Positions 33,472 through 46,699 are shown, numbered from the stretch's first letter. The stretch: 64,000 nucleotides of DNA from Trachythela sp. YZ-2020 (GCA_016169945.1 JADLSH010000393.1:11135501-11199500), one strand, 5' to 3'. Notes: a model not told the origin generated them from the letters alone. Made by a program: numbers and translations.

Positions 33472-36400
33472 TAATAGGCAATTCCAGCTATCGCAATGCA
33501 TGCCGGTAAAAGTGGATATTCTTCCATTTTGCGCCAAATGGCGACGGATTATACACAAAGCTATATTTTTAAAATTTTATGCTTTATCTTTTGGTCCAAG
33601 CACTTGTTTAAAAGTTGTATTTTTAGCAGAGGTGATCAGGACTCTTAACTGTAAGTTTCAGCGAAATCCATTCGATAATTCGCAAGAAAATTGCTTTCGA
33701 GTTGACACAGGACCCGGCGTGTGCAATCGATGAAATCGATATCAATTAATATCAATCGATATCAATTAATCGATTGATATTGAAAATCGATGAACAATCG
33801 ATGGTGAAGGTTTTTGTGACCTTATTGATTGGTATCGATTATCAATAGCAATCAATAGACTAATTGCGTTCGATTGGTATTGATTATCAATAACAATCGA
33901 TGAACTAACAGTGTTCGATTGGTATTCTCGACCATGCTCATTGTACGATCAAGACTTAATTGAACCGTGTAGAGAACGAAGGAATCAAAATACAAATGTA
34001 TTACTATTATAGTATTTGTGTGCTACCCCTCATGCCGCGGGTGATAAGCTAGAAGAGATCTAACACTGTGAGCAAAGGCCGAAGGTTTGTCTGTTTAACA
34101 CCGTTACACAAACACGGTTAGACCACATCAATATTCAAACATCGTTTCGGCTGCCAGACAACCTTCTGTACACCACCTTATTCAACTTTCTGTTAAATCT
34201 ATTTCTGTTAATACTTTTTCATATGAATTAATACAGCTAGCCTGTACACAATCGTCGGACAACATCAATGTCCAGAAGAAAATATTCCCAGTAAAAAGTT
34301 ATTTTATTTTCATGATATTTCCACAATGTTATGCCGAAGACCAATGAACATATATGCATGCTCGCTTTAATATGAAAGCAATTTTAAGTTTAATAAGCCA
34401 AAGTGGATGTAAAACGATATCCATACTTATATTATGTATTAAAGTGCTATACACATTCTCGCTATTAATTTGGTAAGGTGTGAGATTTACATAAATATAA
34501 TAGGAAATTAGCTGTCACCACTATTGTCTCGTCGTCTTTGGCCGTACTCACTTTCCGGTGAAGCTTATATATAAACCTTTATCTTTTTGTTGTCAGTTCT
34601 TCTATAAATTCTTAAGTTCTCTAAGTCGTTTGTTAATTTCATGTTGGTGTTTCCTTTTTCAATTGACATAAAGATTTTAATAGTGCACACTGTTTGCGTG
34701 GGTGATATTGACCTGATTACCTTATTAGCCACAGCCGCACAGGCAGATTTGTCATTTACACAATATCAGCTGGACCGGGAATTTAAAAAATCGATGAAAT
34801 CGATGAATATCGATTGACAAACGGGCTGAATTTTGTGACTATCGATTGGTTATCGATTGACAAACGGGCTGAATTTTGTGACTATCGATTGGTCATCGAT
34901 TGGCAAATACCAATCGATATCAATTAATTAATTGGTATTGATTGATATCGATTGGCTTTCCGATCATCGGTTTTCATCGATTGCACACGCCGGGCACAGG
35001 AGTGAAGCAAAGAATGTAACCAAAGAATCTAGATTTATTGTTTTTATGTATTTCTGACTGCTTGATTTCTACGTACAGGCAGTTAAGAATCAAAATGTTT
35101 TAGCCGACATTTTGTCAACATGTCCCAGAGGCATGGCTTCACTTTGATATGGTTTGTCGCGAAAACAAACCAGATTTACTAGCAACTTTCTCGTTATTTG
35201 CTTGGCTATATTTTTGCTTGTGGCCACATGTGTTTATACAGTAGAATAGTGGCAAAAATAGTGTTTTGGTTGCTGTGGGTATGCAAAAGGTTGTATTTTT
35301 AAGAAGCCCCTCCATTAAAATAACTGAAAATATATTATATGCAAAGTCCTTTGTCTGCCCACTACTCCAGACAGTAAGTAGTGACTACCAGTGATTGCTG
35401 AAAGTTGTTAATAAACAGCCCTTTGTCCCATGATATACTGTATTTCTCCTATAATTGTTTAGGGGCTATGCTTGCTATGTCCATACCAAGATTTCTTCAT
35501 ATATTGTTTTATATAAATCTTATATAAATTTGGGGTCCAGTGTCGGCTGCAGCCAAAAATATACAACACTGCTAGTCCCACAACATTCGGAAGGCTTGTG
35601 GTCGCAGCCCATGACTGCCTGCTTGCTACATTTTGGTGTACATGCTCGTGCTGGGGGTGAAATAATTTTTAGGGTAGGTGCAATGTCTGTGCCCCTGGAA
35701 GAGTGGGTTCTTGAATTTTAGGGTTTATAAAGTTGTTAATAAACTGCCCCCTATTCTTCCACAAAGTTTATACTTAGAGGTCTGAACTGTCAATTTATTC
35801 TTTCCAACACAACTAAATCAATATGTAAATAACTGTTGAATATGCATTCATGCAGATATGCTTACTTTAATGTAAATGCTGTGGAAGTTGAACACCTTGG
35901 GGAAAATTAAAAGACTAGGACAAGGTGCATGTTGCTGCTGATCACAGTTGGTAGATTCATGACAATTGTTGTAGATAAAGAGGTTAGGGTGGTTTTAGTG
36001 TGCCCAATAGTAAGAATTGGCATTTTTAAATATTTTGTCTTTATTATTATAACAGCCAATTCAATTACTTTTGTTTACTTTTGAAGTCCAAGGTTTTATT
36101 TATTTAATTCCCACCTAAGTGTCCACATGAGTTATTGTGGGCAGATGATGGCCTGGCAAATCATGCTACCTCACCTTGCAAGCTTGTCATGTGCCTAATA
36201 TGTGTTGGCTATCCAAGCCAACAGAAAGAAATGGTATAATCATATTTCCTGGAAAATGAAATTAGTGTATATTTTGCAAATAGGTAATTACAGAAAATGT
36301 TCACACTCCCCCTTAAGGGAAATTTGCCCACTATCTCCACCCCCCTCTTAGGAAGATATCTCCCCCTCTTAGTAAGATATCTTAAACAGGGACCTAAGGT

Positions 36401-37867
36401 GCCCCTTTGGAAGTGCCAATCTGAACCAGATTTCATCCACCCCCTGTGAACTTGATAAATTTTTTAATTGATTTACTTGAGTGACATACAGTTGCAGAGC
36501 CTTCATGAAGCAGCAAGAGAAGCAGAAACTGACCTGATGGTCCACAACAGTTTGGTTTGTTCACTGCCCACCCCCCTCCCTCCCAATAACGATTCACAAT
36601 CTAGAATGTTTGGTGTGGATTGAAAAACTTTTGAATGTTGATGAGCACTCTTGGAACATTTGTAATTAAGCTCCTTCCCTGTAGATTTGGAAGGATGACA
36701 ATAGAAGTCTTGGAGGGGAGTCCAGACCTTTCAAGGCCTAGCCCTACCAGTTTGACCCACTTGAAAGTTTCATGTCAACCCAGTAATGTGGAGATCTTGC
36801 CTTACTCCAACAGCCACTTAGGAGGTGTGAGGAGGTGAGCACATCTCCTGGGATCATTTTGCACCTCCCCTGAGAATTTTTATCTCCCCCAGCATGTACA
36901 CCAAAATCTGGCCTTCGTCACTAGCAAGAGGGCAGGCGATGTTGTGGAACTAGCAGTGTTGTATATTTTTGGCTGCAGCCGACACTGGACCCCAAGGTCA
37001 CAGATATATATATAAAACAATATGTAAAGCAATCTTGGTATGGGCATAGCAAGCATGGTTCTTATGAACAGCCCTAAACAGTTATAGGAGAACTACAGTA
37101 TATCATGGGACAAAGGTAGTCACTACTTACTGTCTGGAGTAGTGGGCAGACAAAGGACTTTGCATATAATATATTTTCAGTTATTTTAATGAAGGGCTTC
37201 TTAAAAATACAACCTTTGCATACCCACAGCAACCAAAACACTATTTTTGCAACTATTCTATAAACACATGTAGCCTCAAGGCCCACAACCAAAAATATAG
37301 CCAAGCTAAAATCAACAGCAAAGCAGGAGTATTTTACACTCCATACTGTTCGGAAATAACGAGAAAGTTGCTATTAAACCGGGTTTGTTTTCGCGACAAA
37401 CCATATCAAAGTGAAGCCATGCCTCTGGGACATGTTGACAAAATGTCGGCTAAAACAATAAATCTAGATTATTTGGTTACAGAGCTCCATTTGAAGGGGT
37501 AAATTGTCTACAGTGCTCTTACCGATCACTTTATTTACTTCAAAACGTGCGACAGAGTAGTTTTCGAAGCCAGCTTTTCCCCAAATTTGCTTCACTCCTG
37601 TGTCAACTCGAAAGCAATTTTCTCGCGAATTATCGAATGGATTTCGCCGAGACTAATACGTTTAAGAGTCCTCATCACCTCTGCTAAAAATACAACTTTT
37701 AAACCAGTGTTTGGAGCGAAAGATAAAGCATAAAAATTTAAAAATATAGCTCGTCACCTTCGTGTAAAATACACATTTTCCGTCCGCCATTTGGCGCGAA
37801 ATGGAAGAATCCGAAGAAATAACCATTTCCCCAGCATGCATTGCGATAGCTGGAATAGCCTATTATT
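33472..37867. mobile_element. Large foldback element in intron 1
   Basis: The left arm (33472-33712 and 34995 to about 35690) is inverted and repeated at about 36870-37867, starting AATAGGC and ATTCCAGCTATCGCAATGCATG. The about 1.1-kb centre (35700-36860) is non-coding and has no further symmetry that I can see. The left arm is interrupted by a 1.28-kb element, and the intact right arm shows the empty site. Outer target duplication not identified. Confidence 0.75.
33713..34994. mobile_element. MITE with ATCGATTGGT-repeat subtermini
   Basis: The inverted ends CCCGGCGTGTGCAATCGATG are flanked by CACAGGA twice (33706-33712, 34995-35001). The right arm of the host foldback has a single CACAGGA at the corresponding place (inverted, near 37608), an exact empty site that fixes the duplication at 7 bases. 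Both ends contain many ATCGATTG/CAATCGAT units. The centre is unrelated AT-rich DNA with no frame. Confidence 0.88.
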
Positions 37868-37904
37868 TCACCATCAATTTTAGAATGTTTTGATCATAGC
37901 CACT

Positions 37905-40196
37905 GAGATCATAGCACAGAGTAATCACATACAGAGGTTCATCTTCGCGGAAAAACCGTAAGGTGTTTTTTACCGGCCGCCATGTTCTTAGCCAGTACCT
38001 GCAAACATAACACTATGTAAGGTGCCAAAAGTGGCGAAGCACAAACGAGACCAGGTCCCATGCATGGTGCTCACCATTAGACATGACAATACAAACAGAA
38101 CAACAGAAATATAGAATAGAAAAAAGAAGAGAGAATGGAAAGCAAGAAGAACAGTAAATTAAAAGAGAGAAGAGATTATTAGTATTATTATTAGAGATTA
38201 TTAGTCAGTATTAGTCAGTCGTGATAAGTGAGTGAGAGCTAGGTAGGTCAGGAGTGTAGGAAGTTGCAGTAAGGTGGAGGTAAGCCTTGTGTAGGTATGT
38301 TTTAAAGGAGGAGAGTGTCGTAGCAGTTGGAAGGAGCAGATTTACATACATAGTTCCACAGATTTACAATTCTAACAAAGTAGGAGTTTTGGAATGTGGT
38401 AGTCTTGCAAGCTTGTGTTCTTAGAAGGCGAGAGGTACCCGCACGTGTCCTGCTTGCCGTAATTTCAACATACTGTGCCACGTCTAAATCTACCAGATTG
38501 AACTTATAATAAAAAGTTAAGTCCTTCTGTTCTCTGTCATACACAAGCGGGATAAGGTTTAGTTTTGTTAGACGTTCGACATAAGTTAGTTCTCCACGTT
38601 TTTCATCAATATCCACAGAGTTGCTCTCCTCTGGACACCTTCGATTTTTCTTGAAAGCTGAATACCATTCGGGCACCAGACTTCGCATCCAAACGTAAGC
38701 TGAGATTTAACCAACGTCAAATATAAGGTCCTCCTGACTTGAATGTTCGTAATTTCCAAGCATGTTCTTTTGAGGAGGCCAAGCATTTTGTTTGCCTTTG
38801 CTACCATCTTCGATATATGAAGGCCCCATTTTAAATCGCGAGATACAAGAATTCCAAGATCTTTTTCGACTTTACATGGTAATAATTCATTTCCGTATAT
38901 ACGGTATGGAAATTCAATCGGCTTGTGTTTTCTTGTTACCGTCAACACCTTGCACTTTTCTGTGTTAAACTTCATCCTCGAATCAATGCTCCACTTTTCC
39001 AGCATGGTTAAATCTTCTTGTAAGGATTGGCAGTCGTCTGCTGATCTTATCTCTCTGTATAATTTCGAATCGTCTGCATACAATGCGGAATTTGTGCCGG
39101 ATGAAACATTATCGGGAAGATCATTGATAAATATTACAAAAAGTAATGGTCCCAGAATGCTTCCTTGCGGTACACCCGATGTCACGGGAGACCATGATGA
39201 GGCAACGCCCTCGATAACAACTCGCTGTCGTCTGTCGTTCAGATTGCTTTCAAACCAACGTAAAAGAGAACCGTTTATACCATGCATTTGTAGTTTATGT
39301 AAAAGAATGTCGTGATCTACAGAGTCAAATGCCTTCGAGAAATCGAGGTATAACACATCCACCTGTTTATTTCTGTCCAGACTTTTACCTATGTCGTGCA
39401 GTACTCCTAGAAGCTGTGTCAAGCATGATCGATTCCGTAAGAAACCATGTTGAACATTGTTGATTAATACACGAACAAATGGATAGATGTTGTTAAAGAC
39501 GCATCTCTCGAGAACTTTGGAAACTATCGGCAGCAGAGAAATAGGTCGGTAGTTGGTCACCGGTTCGACACAATCCTTCTTGTGAATGGGTATAACGTTT
39601 GCTTGCTTCCATTCTATAGGAACGCAGCCTGTTGCTAAAGATTTGTTAAACAAACTGCAGAGGCTTGTTGATATCTCCTTTGAGCATTCTTTGAGTAGAC
39701 GTGGTGGTATTCCGTCAGGGCCATAAGCCTTTGATGTGTCCAAGTTGCTAAGGCATTGCTCCACTTCATATTCCGATATTTCTATGTTAAATATTTCCTC
39801 GTCAGCTTTTGCAGTCATGTCCAGGTTTATGTTCTTTGATGTGGACTTTGGAAGGAAAACAGAGGCGAAGTATTCGTTAAATAGTTCAGCCTTTTTGTTT
39901 GGCGTTGTTGCAGTTACGTTGTCATAGGTGTTAGATGATGGCGAATTTCTATTGCGAAGGATATGTTTATGGTATGACCAGAATGATTTTGGTGATTTTG
40001 TGAGGGAATCTTGAACTCTCTCCAAATACTGTTGTCGCTTTAATCTGATCAAGTCCTTGGTTTCTTGTGTCAACTGTCGTAATTTGCGTTTACGCCAATT
40101 ACGACATACGTAATTGGCGTAATTGGCATACCTTACGCCGACATCAAAGGTGCCGATATGAAGATGAACCTCTGTATGTGATTACTCTGTGATCAT
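37905..40196. repeat. Inverted 40-bp pair bracketing a LINE
   Basis: ATCATAGCACAGAGTAATCA and CATACAGAGGTTCATCTTC at 37905-37947 are repeated inverted at 40159-40196. They may be the ends of a DNA element into which the LINE inserted, or a foldback generated around it. No target duplication was found. Confidence 0.6.
38302..40073 (-). pseudogene. CR1/Jockey-type LINE reverse transcriptase, 5'-truncated
   Basis: A 495-codon frame (40073-38586) holds a full non-LTR reverse transcriptase: fingers (AYGPDGIPPRLLKE), NYRPISLLPIVSKVLE, VLYLDFSKAFDSVDH, VPQGSILGPLLFVIFINDL, SALYADDSKLY (catalytic ADD) and a thumb (KVEKDLGILVSRDLKW). A one-base shift near 38595 moves the C-terminal part (GELTYVERLTKLNLIPLVYD ... 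NLWNYV) into the frame 38688-38302. The apurinic-type endonuclease that should precede it is missing beyond 40073. It is antisense to the host gene in intron 1. Confidence 0.9.
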
Positions 40197-40599
40197 AGTC
40201 CCTAGATAGGGTTTGATCAACTGGACAAAAATCATTATTTTTGAATATTAATTAAGAATCCTGTAAATACTCTAGTAAGGTCCCCCTCTGAAATAAGTCC
40301 CCCTCTCTAATAAGCCCTCCCCCTCTTCAGAAAAAGAAATTTATTAAGCCCCCCTCTAGTATAACAACCCCCTTCACAACAAAGAAACACAGGTGTACGA
40401 AATCTGTGTGAGTGATATGCTGGGAACAAGCGAATCTGCACAGACGGGAAATATGAATTACCGTCCACGTTCGTAAGCAAGAGCTGCCACTGACTTTTTA
40501 GAAATTTATAGCTAATTATTAAAATGTTCACCATATATTTTAATAATAAAGACCCTGAAAAATTCTCGCTGAATATTTTTATCGAAAATCCTGTTGTAA
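40197..40599. other. Intron 1 sequence, C-rich patch
   Basis: A CCCCCTCT-type low-complexity patch lies at 40280-40375. Nothing else is recognised. Confidence 0.4.
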
Positions 40600-41126
40600 T
40601 CAGTGACGTAGCCAGGATTTTCAGTCAAGGTGGCCCCGAAAAAGTACTAGGGGGGGGGCAACATAGAGATTTGTATTCGTCTAAATGTTTCATAGGAGGG
40701 ACCGACACCTTCGCCAGGGGGGGCCCGGCCCCCGTGTGCGAACAACTTCTTCTAATAATATGAAAACACAACATACGGCCATGATCCCGGCTAGGCGGGA
40801 CGGGACAGTTGCCGAGATCCTGCTTATAATAGAAACTCTATATATGATCCCGCTTCTATCCTGCCTAGACGGGATTCCGGGATCCCGCTTAGCCGGGACG
40901 AAAAATTCCCATATAAACACTCTATCCCGGTCAGGCGGGATGAACTTTTCTTCTGGGCACGCGTAAATCCCTTTTCTGCAAGAAAATATGACGTCAAGCA
41001 CTTAACTGGCTTCATCCCGGCAATGTATTTTGTCCATATAAACACGCCATCTCGCCTAGGCAAGTTTCCCGGCTAGCCGGGATGAAAATGACCCGTCCCG
41101 CCTAGACGGGATCATATAAACAGGCC
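40600..41126. mobile_element. MITE remnants with GATCCCG/CGGGATC units
   Basis: AGTGACGTAGCCAGGATTTT at 40600-40620 resembles a common MITE end. From 40780 to 41110 CCCGGCTAGCCGGGATGA-like and CCGCCTAGACGGGATC units recur at least seven times in both orientations. The right edge ATAAACAGGCCCTAA looks like an element terminus; the matching left end was not found. Confidence 0.5.
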
Positions 41127-42736
41127 CTAAGGAATACTCTATGATACGGCGTAATTAATGCGCCCCCTATTCTTTTACACCCCCCCCCCCCCCCCAATGA
41201 AACATAATTAATGAGCGCTCCTAAGTTCCATGGGCTAATTACATATGCGTTGAATGGCCTCCTTGTTCTTTTCTCATGCAAAAATAGTAATTCCTATCAT
41301 ATTTTCGTCACTTGATGATTGAAAATGGTCAAGTTAACTCTGATCCAGGACAAGAATAAGTTTTGGGTGGAATTTTGATCAAATCTTAGACTGGAACATT
41401 GACAGAATGAGCGAGATGTGATTTTATGTATTTCAAAATAGTTTTCTTGAAAAGTCTTGATGAGATCAATTCATCCCAGTTCCCTGACGTTACATGACAG
41501 CAAGTCTGGAACCAAAGAACTTTATGGACATTCTTAGATTCATCTCGAATGTTGCGTTCCAGTGTAGTGAGGGGGACAGGAACCCGGGAGAATAAGGGCG
41601 GGAGGTGGGCGGGAAGCGGGAGGAGACGGAGCGGGATGCGGGAGTCATGCGAGGGCGGGAGGCGGGAGAAGAATGAGGGACGTTAATTTTTTAATGACTT
41701 TTTAGTCCCTTTTTAAACAAACTATCAAAAATCAGAACCAAACAATGTTGACTATTCACTATTTTAACTGGCATTAAACTTTATCGTCGATCATGACAGT
41801 CATCGGAGGCATTTTTTAGTCCTTTTTAATGTCTATAAATGGCATTCGACTTACATCCGCAGGTGGTTGGAGTTCTGTCGGCGTGTTTCCACATTCAAGG
41901 AAATTTCCTTTTTTACGGATATTTTGACCGAATAAAGGAGTTTCAAGGAGGGAAAAAGGACGAAAAAAGGAATCAAGGAAATCTAAGGAATTTTTGAGTA
42001 ACTGAATTGTACTGAATTGTTTTGAAGATTCTTTGTATAAAAAACTCTTTTGCAGCCTATGAGCAAGTCAGTAGGATCTACAATGACTACAATGAACAAT
42101 TAACTTGCTCTGGTAACTGTGTTTCCTTTTGGGTCCTTTTGAAGTTGACCACCAAGCGCTAAATGTACCACGTGACTATGTACCATGTACCACGACCGCG
42201 GCAAAGCGTGGCAGTGCTAGTAAATACTCATTAAATGTCCTTAAGACAAAGAGAAAACCACAAAACGTGATATTACAAAATCAATAGGTTACAAAATTGC
42301 CACAAGATTTCGGCGTATTAGCTGTTAAACCGAAACTCGATCCCAGTCATGAGCAAAATTAGATAGGACGGCTTAATATAGCAACATAGCCAAGTTAGTA
42401 GAAAAAGGGCGGGAGGCGGGAGACAATTCGCAAAAAGGTACGGGAGGCAGAAGAGGAGGTACGGGAGGCAGAAGAGGAAGTACGGGAGGCATAGTACTTA
42501 AGAAGTTGGTTGAAGGATGTAATTACCTGAAAATTATAGAGAATACTTCGGCGTTTCGAGAGAAAACCCTTCGTTTGGAAGTGAGTAACCAGACGAAGGG
42601 CCTTCGTTCTAAACGTTGAAGTTTTTCTATAATTTTAGATAGTTAGAATGAAAAGTCTTAAATAAGATTTAGTATTTGTGTGACGTCATTGACCTCCAGA
42701 ATTGAGATGAATTTCAAGTTTCAATTGTTTATTTAG
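41127..42736. other. Intron 1, last part
   Basis: It contains an 18-base C run (41179-41196) and two G-rich patches of GGGAGGCGGGAG type (41580-41680, 42405-42490), which could form G-quadruplexes. It ends at the acceptor TTTAG (42732-42736) of exon 2. Confidence 0.5.
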
Positions 42737-43028
42737 GTGATGCGAGGGTGGTTGAAGATATAAAGTTATTTGATGTAGTAGACCTTTCTGGTGTCAATGA
42801 AACCAATGGTTATCATTCAAATTCCAAGGCATATGAATTCACGAAGAAAACGGGTGATTTGCTTGCCCTGCAAAATGTTTCTACTGCATTTGCCAAAGAA
42901 GCATTTTTGGTCAACCAATTTGCAGTAAAGGCGTATCTTCTGGCTGCAGATGGTTCGGATGGTGGAACTATTGTATTTTTTTCTCGTGGCCAGAAGAAGA
43001 AAGGGGCTGCTTTTAACGTCATATTCAA
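42737..43028 (+). CDS. Exon 2: N-terminal half of the TSPN domain
   Basis: The acceptor ATTTAG|GTGATG is in phase 1 and completes Gly16. The exon reads DARVVEDIKLFDVVDLSGV, then GYHSNSKAYEF, and ends ...AAFNVIF with the donor AA|GTAATG in phase 2. The G-x-H-x-x-S-K-A box is shared with NELL-type domains. Repeated hydrophobic alternation fits laminin-G-like beta strands. Confidence 0.85.
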
Positions 43029-43897
43029 GTAATGCATTCATTATACAGGGTGTATCAAAAAAGGTAATCCACCTTTAGCATGTTGTCGTGCGTTTATTAT
43101 TCAGTTTATAGATTTACTTTTTTCATACCAACAAAGACCAATCTTTCAGCTGTCAAATGATACCCTTTTTGTATCATTGCGATAAAAAATGGAAAATATG
43201 AGACGATTAAAAATTGCCGGTCGAAAACGCATTTTTCCACCATTGCATGGGAGTTGAGTGCAAAGCTATAATAAACCCTTTATTTTGCCATTTTTAGCAA
43301 TAGAAATACAATGGTATTACAATTTATGTTATTTTAAATTTAAATTACATTTAAATACTATATATCATTAGAATAGATTGTTAAGATAAAAGTCTATTTA
43401 AAAATTTCCAGTTAAAATCTATTTAGAGTGTAAAAGTCTTATAGCTCTTGGGGTAAAAGATTGTCTGAGCCTTTCCGTATGCGACCTTGGAATTCTAATG
43501 TTGCACCCCTTTTGTTATGATCTGAGATCATGATCATTGTCTACATCATCCGTAGCTAAGAGGTTAAAGCAATCACTATCCTGGATCCTAGTAAATTATT
43601 TTAAAGTTAGGTTATTTCGTCTTAGTGCAAGCGGTTGCAAGGCATCTTTGGGGAGTCCAATTATGTTCATACAACGATCTTGGACTCTCTGAATTTCACA
43701 TATGATATACGACGCATGCGTATTCCACTTTAGGTCACTTTGCAGATAGGTACCAAGAAGTTTGAAGTTGTTTACGCTTTCTATTTCTGTACAATGGAGG
43801 AGGAGTCACGATTTCTTAAAACTTATCCACGTATGTTTTGTTTTCTTTGCATTAAGTTCCATTTTGTTCTTCTCGACCCAGATTTCCAACTCTGCAT

Positions 43898-45598
43898 TCA
43901 GCTACCAGAATTTGTTGAGACATATTTAAATAGTGTGCAATCGTCAGCATATTTGCATGTTTCGGCCCGGGTAATATCCTGTGAAATGTTTTGCTCTATG
44001 TCATTTACATATACATTAAACAATGTTGGAGAGATTACTCCACCTTGGGGCACACCAGCAGATATTTGACTTGTTCTAGATAAGACGCCAGGAAGCTTTA
44101 CTTGTTGAGTTCTGTTTGTTAAATAACTTTGTATCCATTTCCAGAAGCCCTTCCGAACCCCACATAGCAGCAAGTTTAGTTTGTAGTATGGCATGATCAA
44201 CTAAATCAAAAGCTTTGCGAAAGTCCACAACACGACATGTACTCCATCGTTCAAGGTATTGGAGTCCGTGGCGTTGTAAAAATATTGTGTGATATTTGCA
44301 ATTGTTAAGATTGAGTTGGATGTTTTCCAACACCTTCACGACTTGTGGAAGTACAGATATTTGTGTATAATCATTCTTTACATCTTCGGGGTCGTTAATC
44401 TTCGGTACTGGACTTATCAAGGCATGCTTGTATTTTGTAGGATATTTGACAGGCGCCAGCTCATCACAGAAACGCTTAAAGAGCCACACCGGTACACCAT
44501 CTGAACCAGTGGCTTTCCTAGAATTCAAACATTTCAGTTGAGCTTTGACCTGGCCAATACTCGGGATAGGCGGTGGATGATCTTCGAGACTATCTGCTAT
44601 CTCAATGACTGACATTGCATTTGCCTCACGATTTATCCACGGTGCAATAAAAGCGTCAAGTAGTTCATTTGCTACTCTTTCCAATACGTCTTTAGTTGGA
44701 GCAGTGAGAACAGCTGTATGCTCACTTGCGCCAGACAGTGCATAAATGTTTTTATACCATTTACTTGAATTGGTAAAGCGAAGTTTCTGCGCTTTGTCTT
44801 TATAAAACTTATAGTTGGCGCTGGCAATCAATCCCGCAACTTTAGAATGTAGATGTTGGTACTTTGTCATATCTTTCCTCACATACGCTTTTTGCCTAGC
44901 TCGTATTTGCTTTTTTATATGAGGAGACATCCATTCTTTATCATTCCGGTGCATGCGGACAGGGCGCAGAGGAGTACAAGTATCAAGTAGTTCGATGATT
45001 AGTCCCAGCTTTCCAAATTTAGTTTGAGACCAAGAGTTCTCAAGTTTTCTGGGTTGAAGTCTCTAACGTGTCTAGTAAACGCCTTGGTACATTGTTGTGC
45101 ATTGAGCGGTGACAACAGTAAACACTGATGTTCAGAACGCCCCAATGGAGGGAGGTGATGTACCTTGTTGTAATGTTGAGCCAGATTAGTAGGAGCCCGG
45201 ACTATCTTACGAAGATTGAATCTTTGACATATTGAGATCATTGTTTTAGTATCTGTAGAAATGTAAATACAGTAAGTTCGTACGTGACCTCTAGACTTAG
45301 GCACAATTACTTTTCGTTGGTTACGTGACCGAGCTATAAATGGATTACAGCCGATAACTAGGATTGGAATTTGCTTTGGAGTTGATCCGCTCGTTGACTG
45401 GCAAACAAACTCCAAGCAATTCTTCCATTCCAAATTCTCGTGATGAATTGCCATCCGCTGTCGGGAGTTCCTCGTCCGCTTTTTCGGATTATGGTTAAGG
45501 TTATGTACGGCCGTCGCGTTAATCCGGACGATTCTGTTCGGCGTCTTGTTGCTTACAGTGTTCAAAATATTGGCAAACATCTGACAGAGCCTGCTCAC
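43898..45598 (-). pseudogene. CR1-like LINE with endonuclease and reverse transcriptase remnants
   Basis: In minus-strand order: endonuclease remnants (45598-44999, with LPPLGRSEHQCLLLSPLN), then the reverse transcriptase (44954-44076) with LKCLNSRKATGSDGVPVWLF, YKHALISPVPKI and VVDFRKAFDLVDHAI, then in a shifted frame (44200-43898) SAGVPQGGVISPTLFNVYVN and CKYADDCTLF. Several frameshifts. It is a distinct lineage from the LINE at 38302-40073, differing in the PQGG and ADD contexts. Confidence 0.85.
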
Positions 45599-46591
45599 GC
45601 TGCCGGATTTAGTTCGTTCTCATCAAAGATGGATAGTTCTAAGTTATCTTCTATTATATCTAGTTCCTCGAATAAGGGTAAATAATTTAAGGTCTTCTTG
45701 GTCTGGGGAGGTTTACGTTTATTTCTCAGTAACATTTGATGAATAATCTTTTGCTGGGAATTTGGTTGTGGACTCAAATTTTTGTGTGGGTGCTGGGGCA
45801 TTATTCTCTACTTCATTGTTAACAATAAGGCGGGTTTTCGTCAATTGGCGCATTACCTGTGTTGACGCAAGATGCTTGATTACTTGCAGACGTATTTGTG
45901 TCGTGCAATTTATAATTGTCTGTATGCATTGAGCCATGTATGCATTGTTCTTTTGGTGGCAATAGGTGGGTTTCAAGCAACCCCACGGGACGTTAACGTC
46001 AGATGGAGGTCAAATAATGAGATTCTATTGTTTAAATGCCCTCCATGTGCACTGAACCGCATGGAGTTTGGTGAAAGCCACCTATTCTCGAATAATTTAT
46101 TCGATTTTCTGCAGAGTGGTATCAACAACCTGTGACTAGTTGTTTATAATTTTCCTGTCTTCCCTATTGTCTTGTTGTAATTGTAAAATGCTTTGAGACA
46201 AAACAACCCGCTGATGGGCATGATAGCAATTAGGACGTACAGGGTTGTTCGTTTTATTTATTTTGACCACGCCCTCGTTTGCTTATAGTTGAACATACGT
46301 TTGAGTACCATTTTACCGCAGTTTTTCCCTATACAGGTCGTTGCCGATGGTATTTAATGTTGCACGAATCTGATTTATGTTTTGCTGAGTCTCAAATAGT
46401 TGATTTTCATGAAGCCTTATCTTAGATTCAGCGACAGCTAGGTTTACTTCATGTCTTGCATATCAGCAGTAGTTTATACACAATAAACTTCGGAACTATA
46501 ATCGTTCTGCTCATACTTTTCAGCAAACAATGTTATTAACTATGCATGATATGACTTGCCTTCTCACCAGAGGTTGTTAAATGTTTCGGCG

Positions 46592-46699
46592 CTTTCTCGA
46601 TATATGAGCAACTAACCCTAGCACCCAACCTAACCCTGAGACCCAACCTAACCCTAATAATCCCTAACGCCTATTTCGGTTGCTCATATATCGAGAAAG
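46592..46699. mobile_element. Tiny foldback enclosing CCTAACCCT repeats
   Basis: CTTTCTCGATATATGAGCAAC and its inverse bracket 66 bases in which CCTAACCCT occurs with spacers (46613-46672). It resembles degenerate telomere-type repeat captured between inverted ends. Confidence 0.6.

Noticed and set aside
33383..33733. 116-codon plus-strand frame in intron 1
   Set aside because: It crosses a foldback arm and the edge of a nested element, and the inverted partner arm has no matching open frame.
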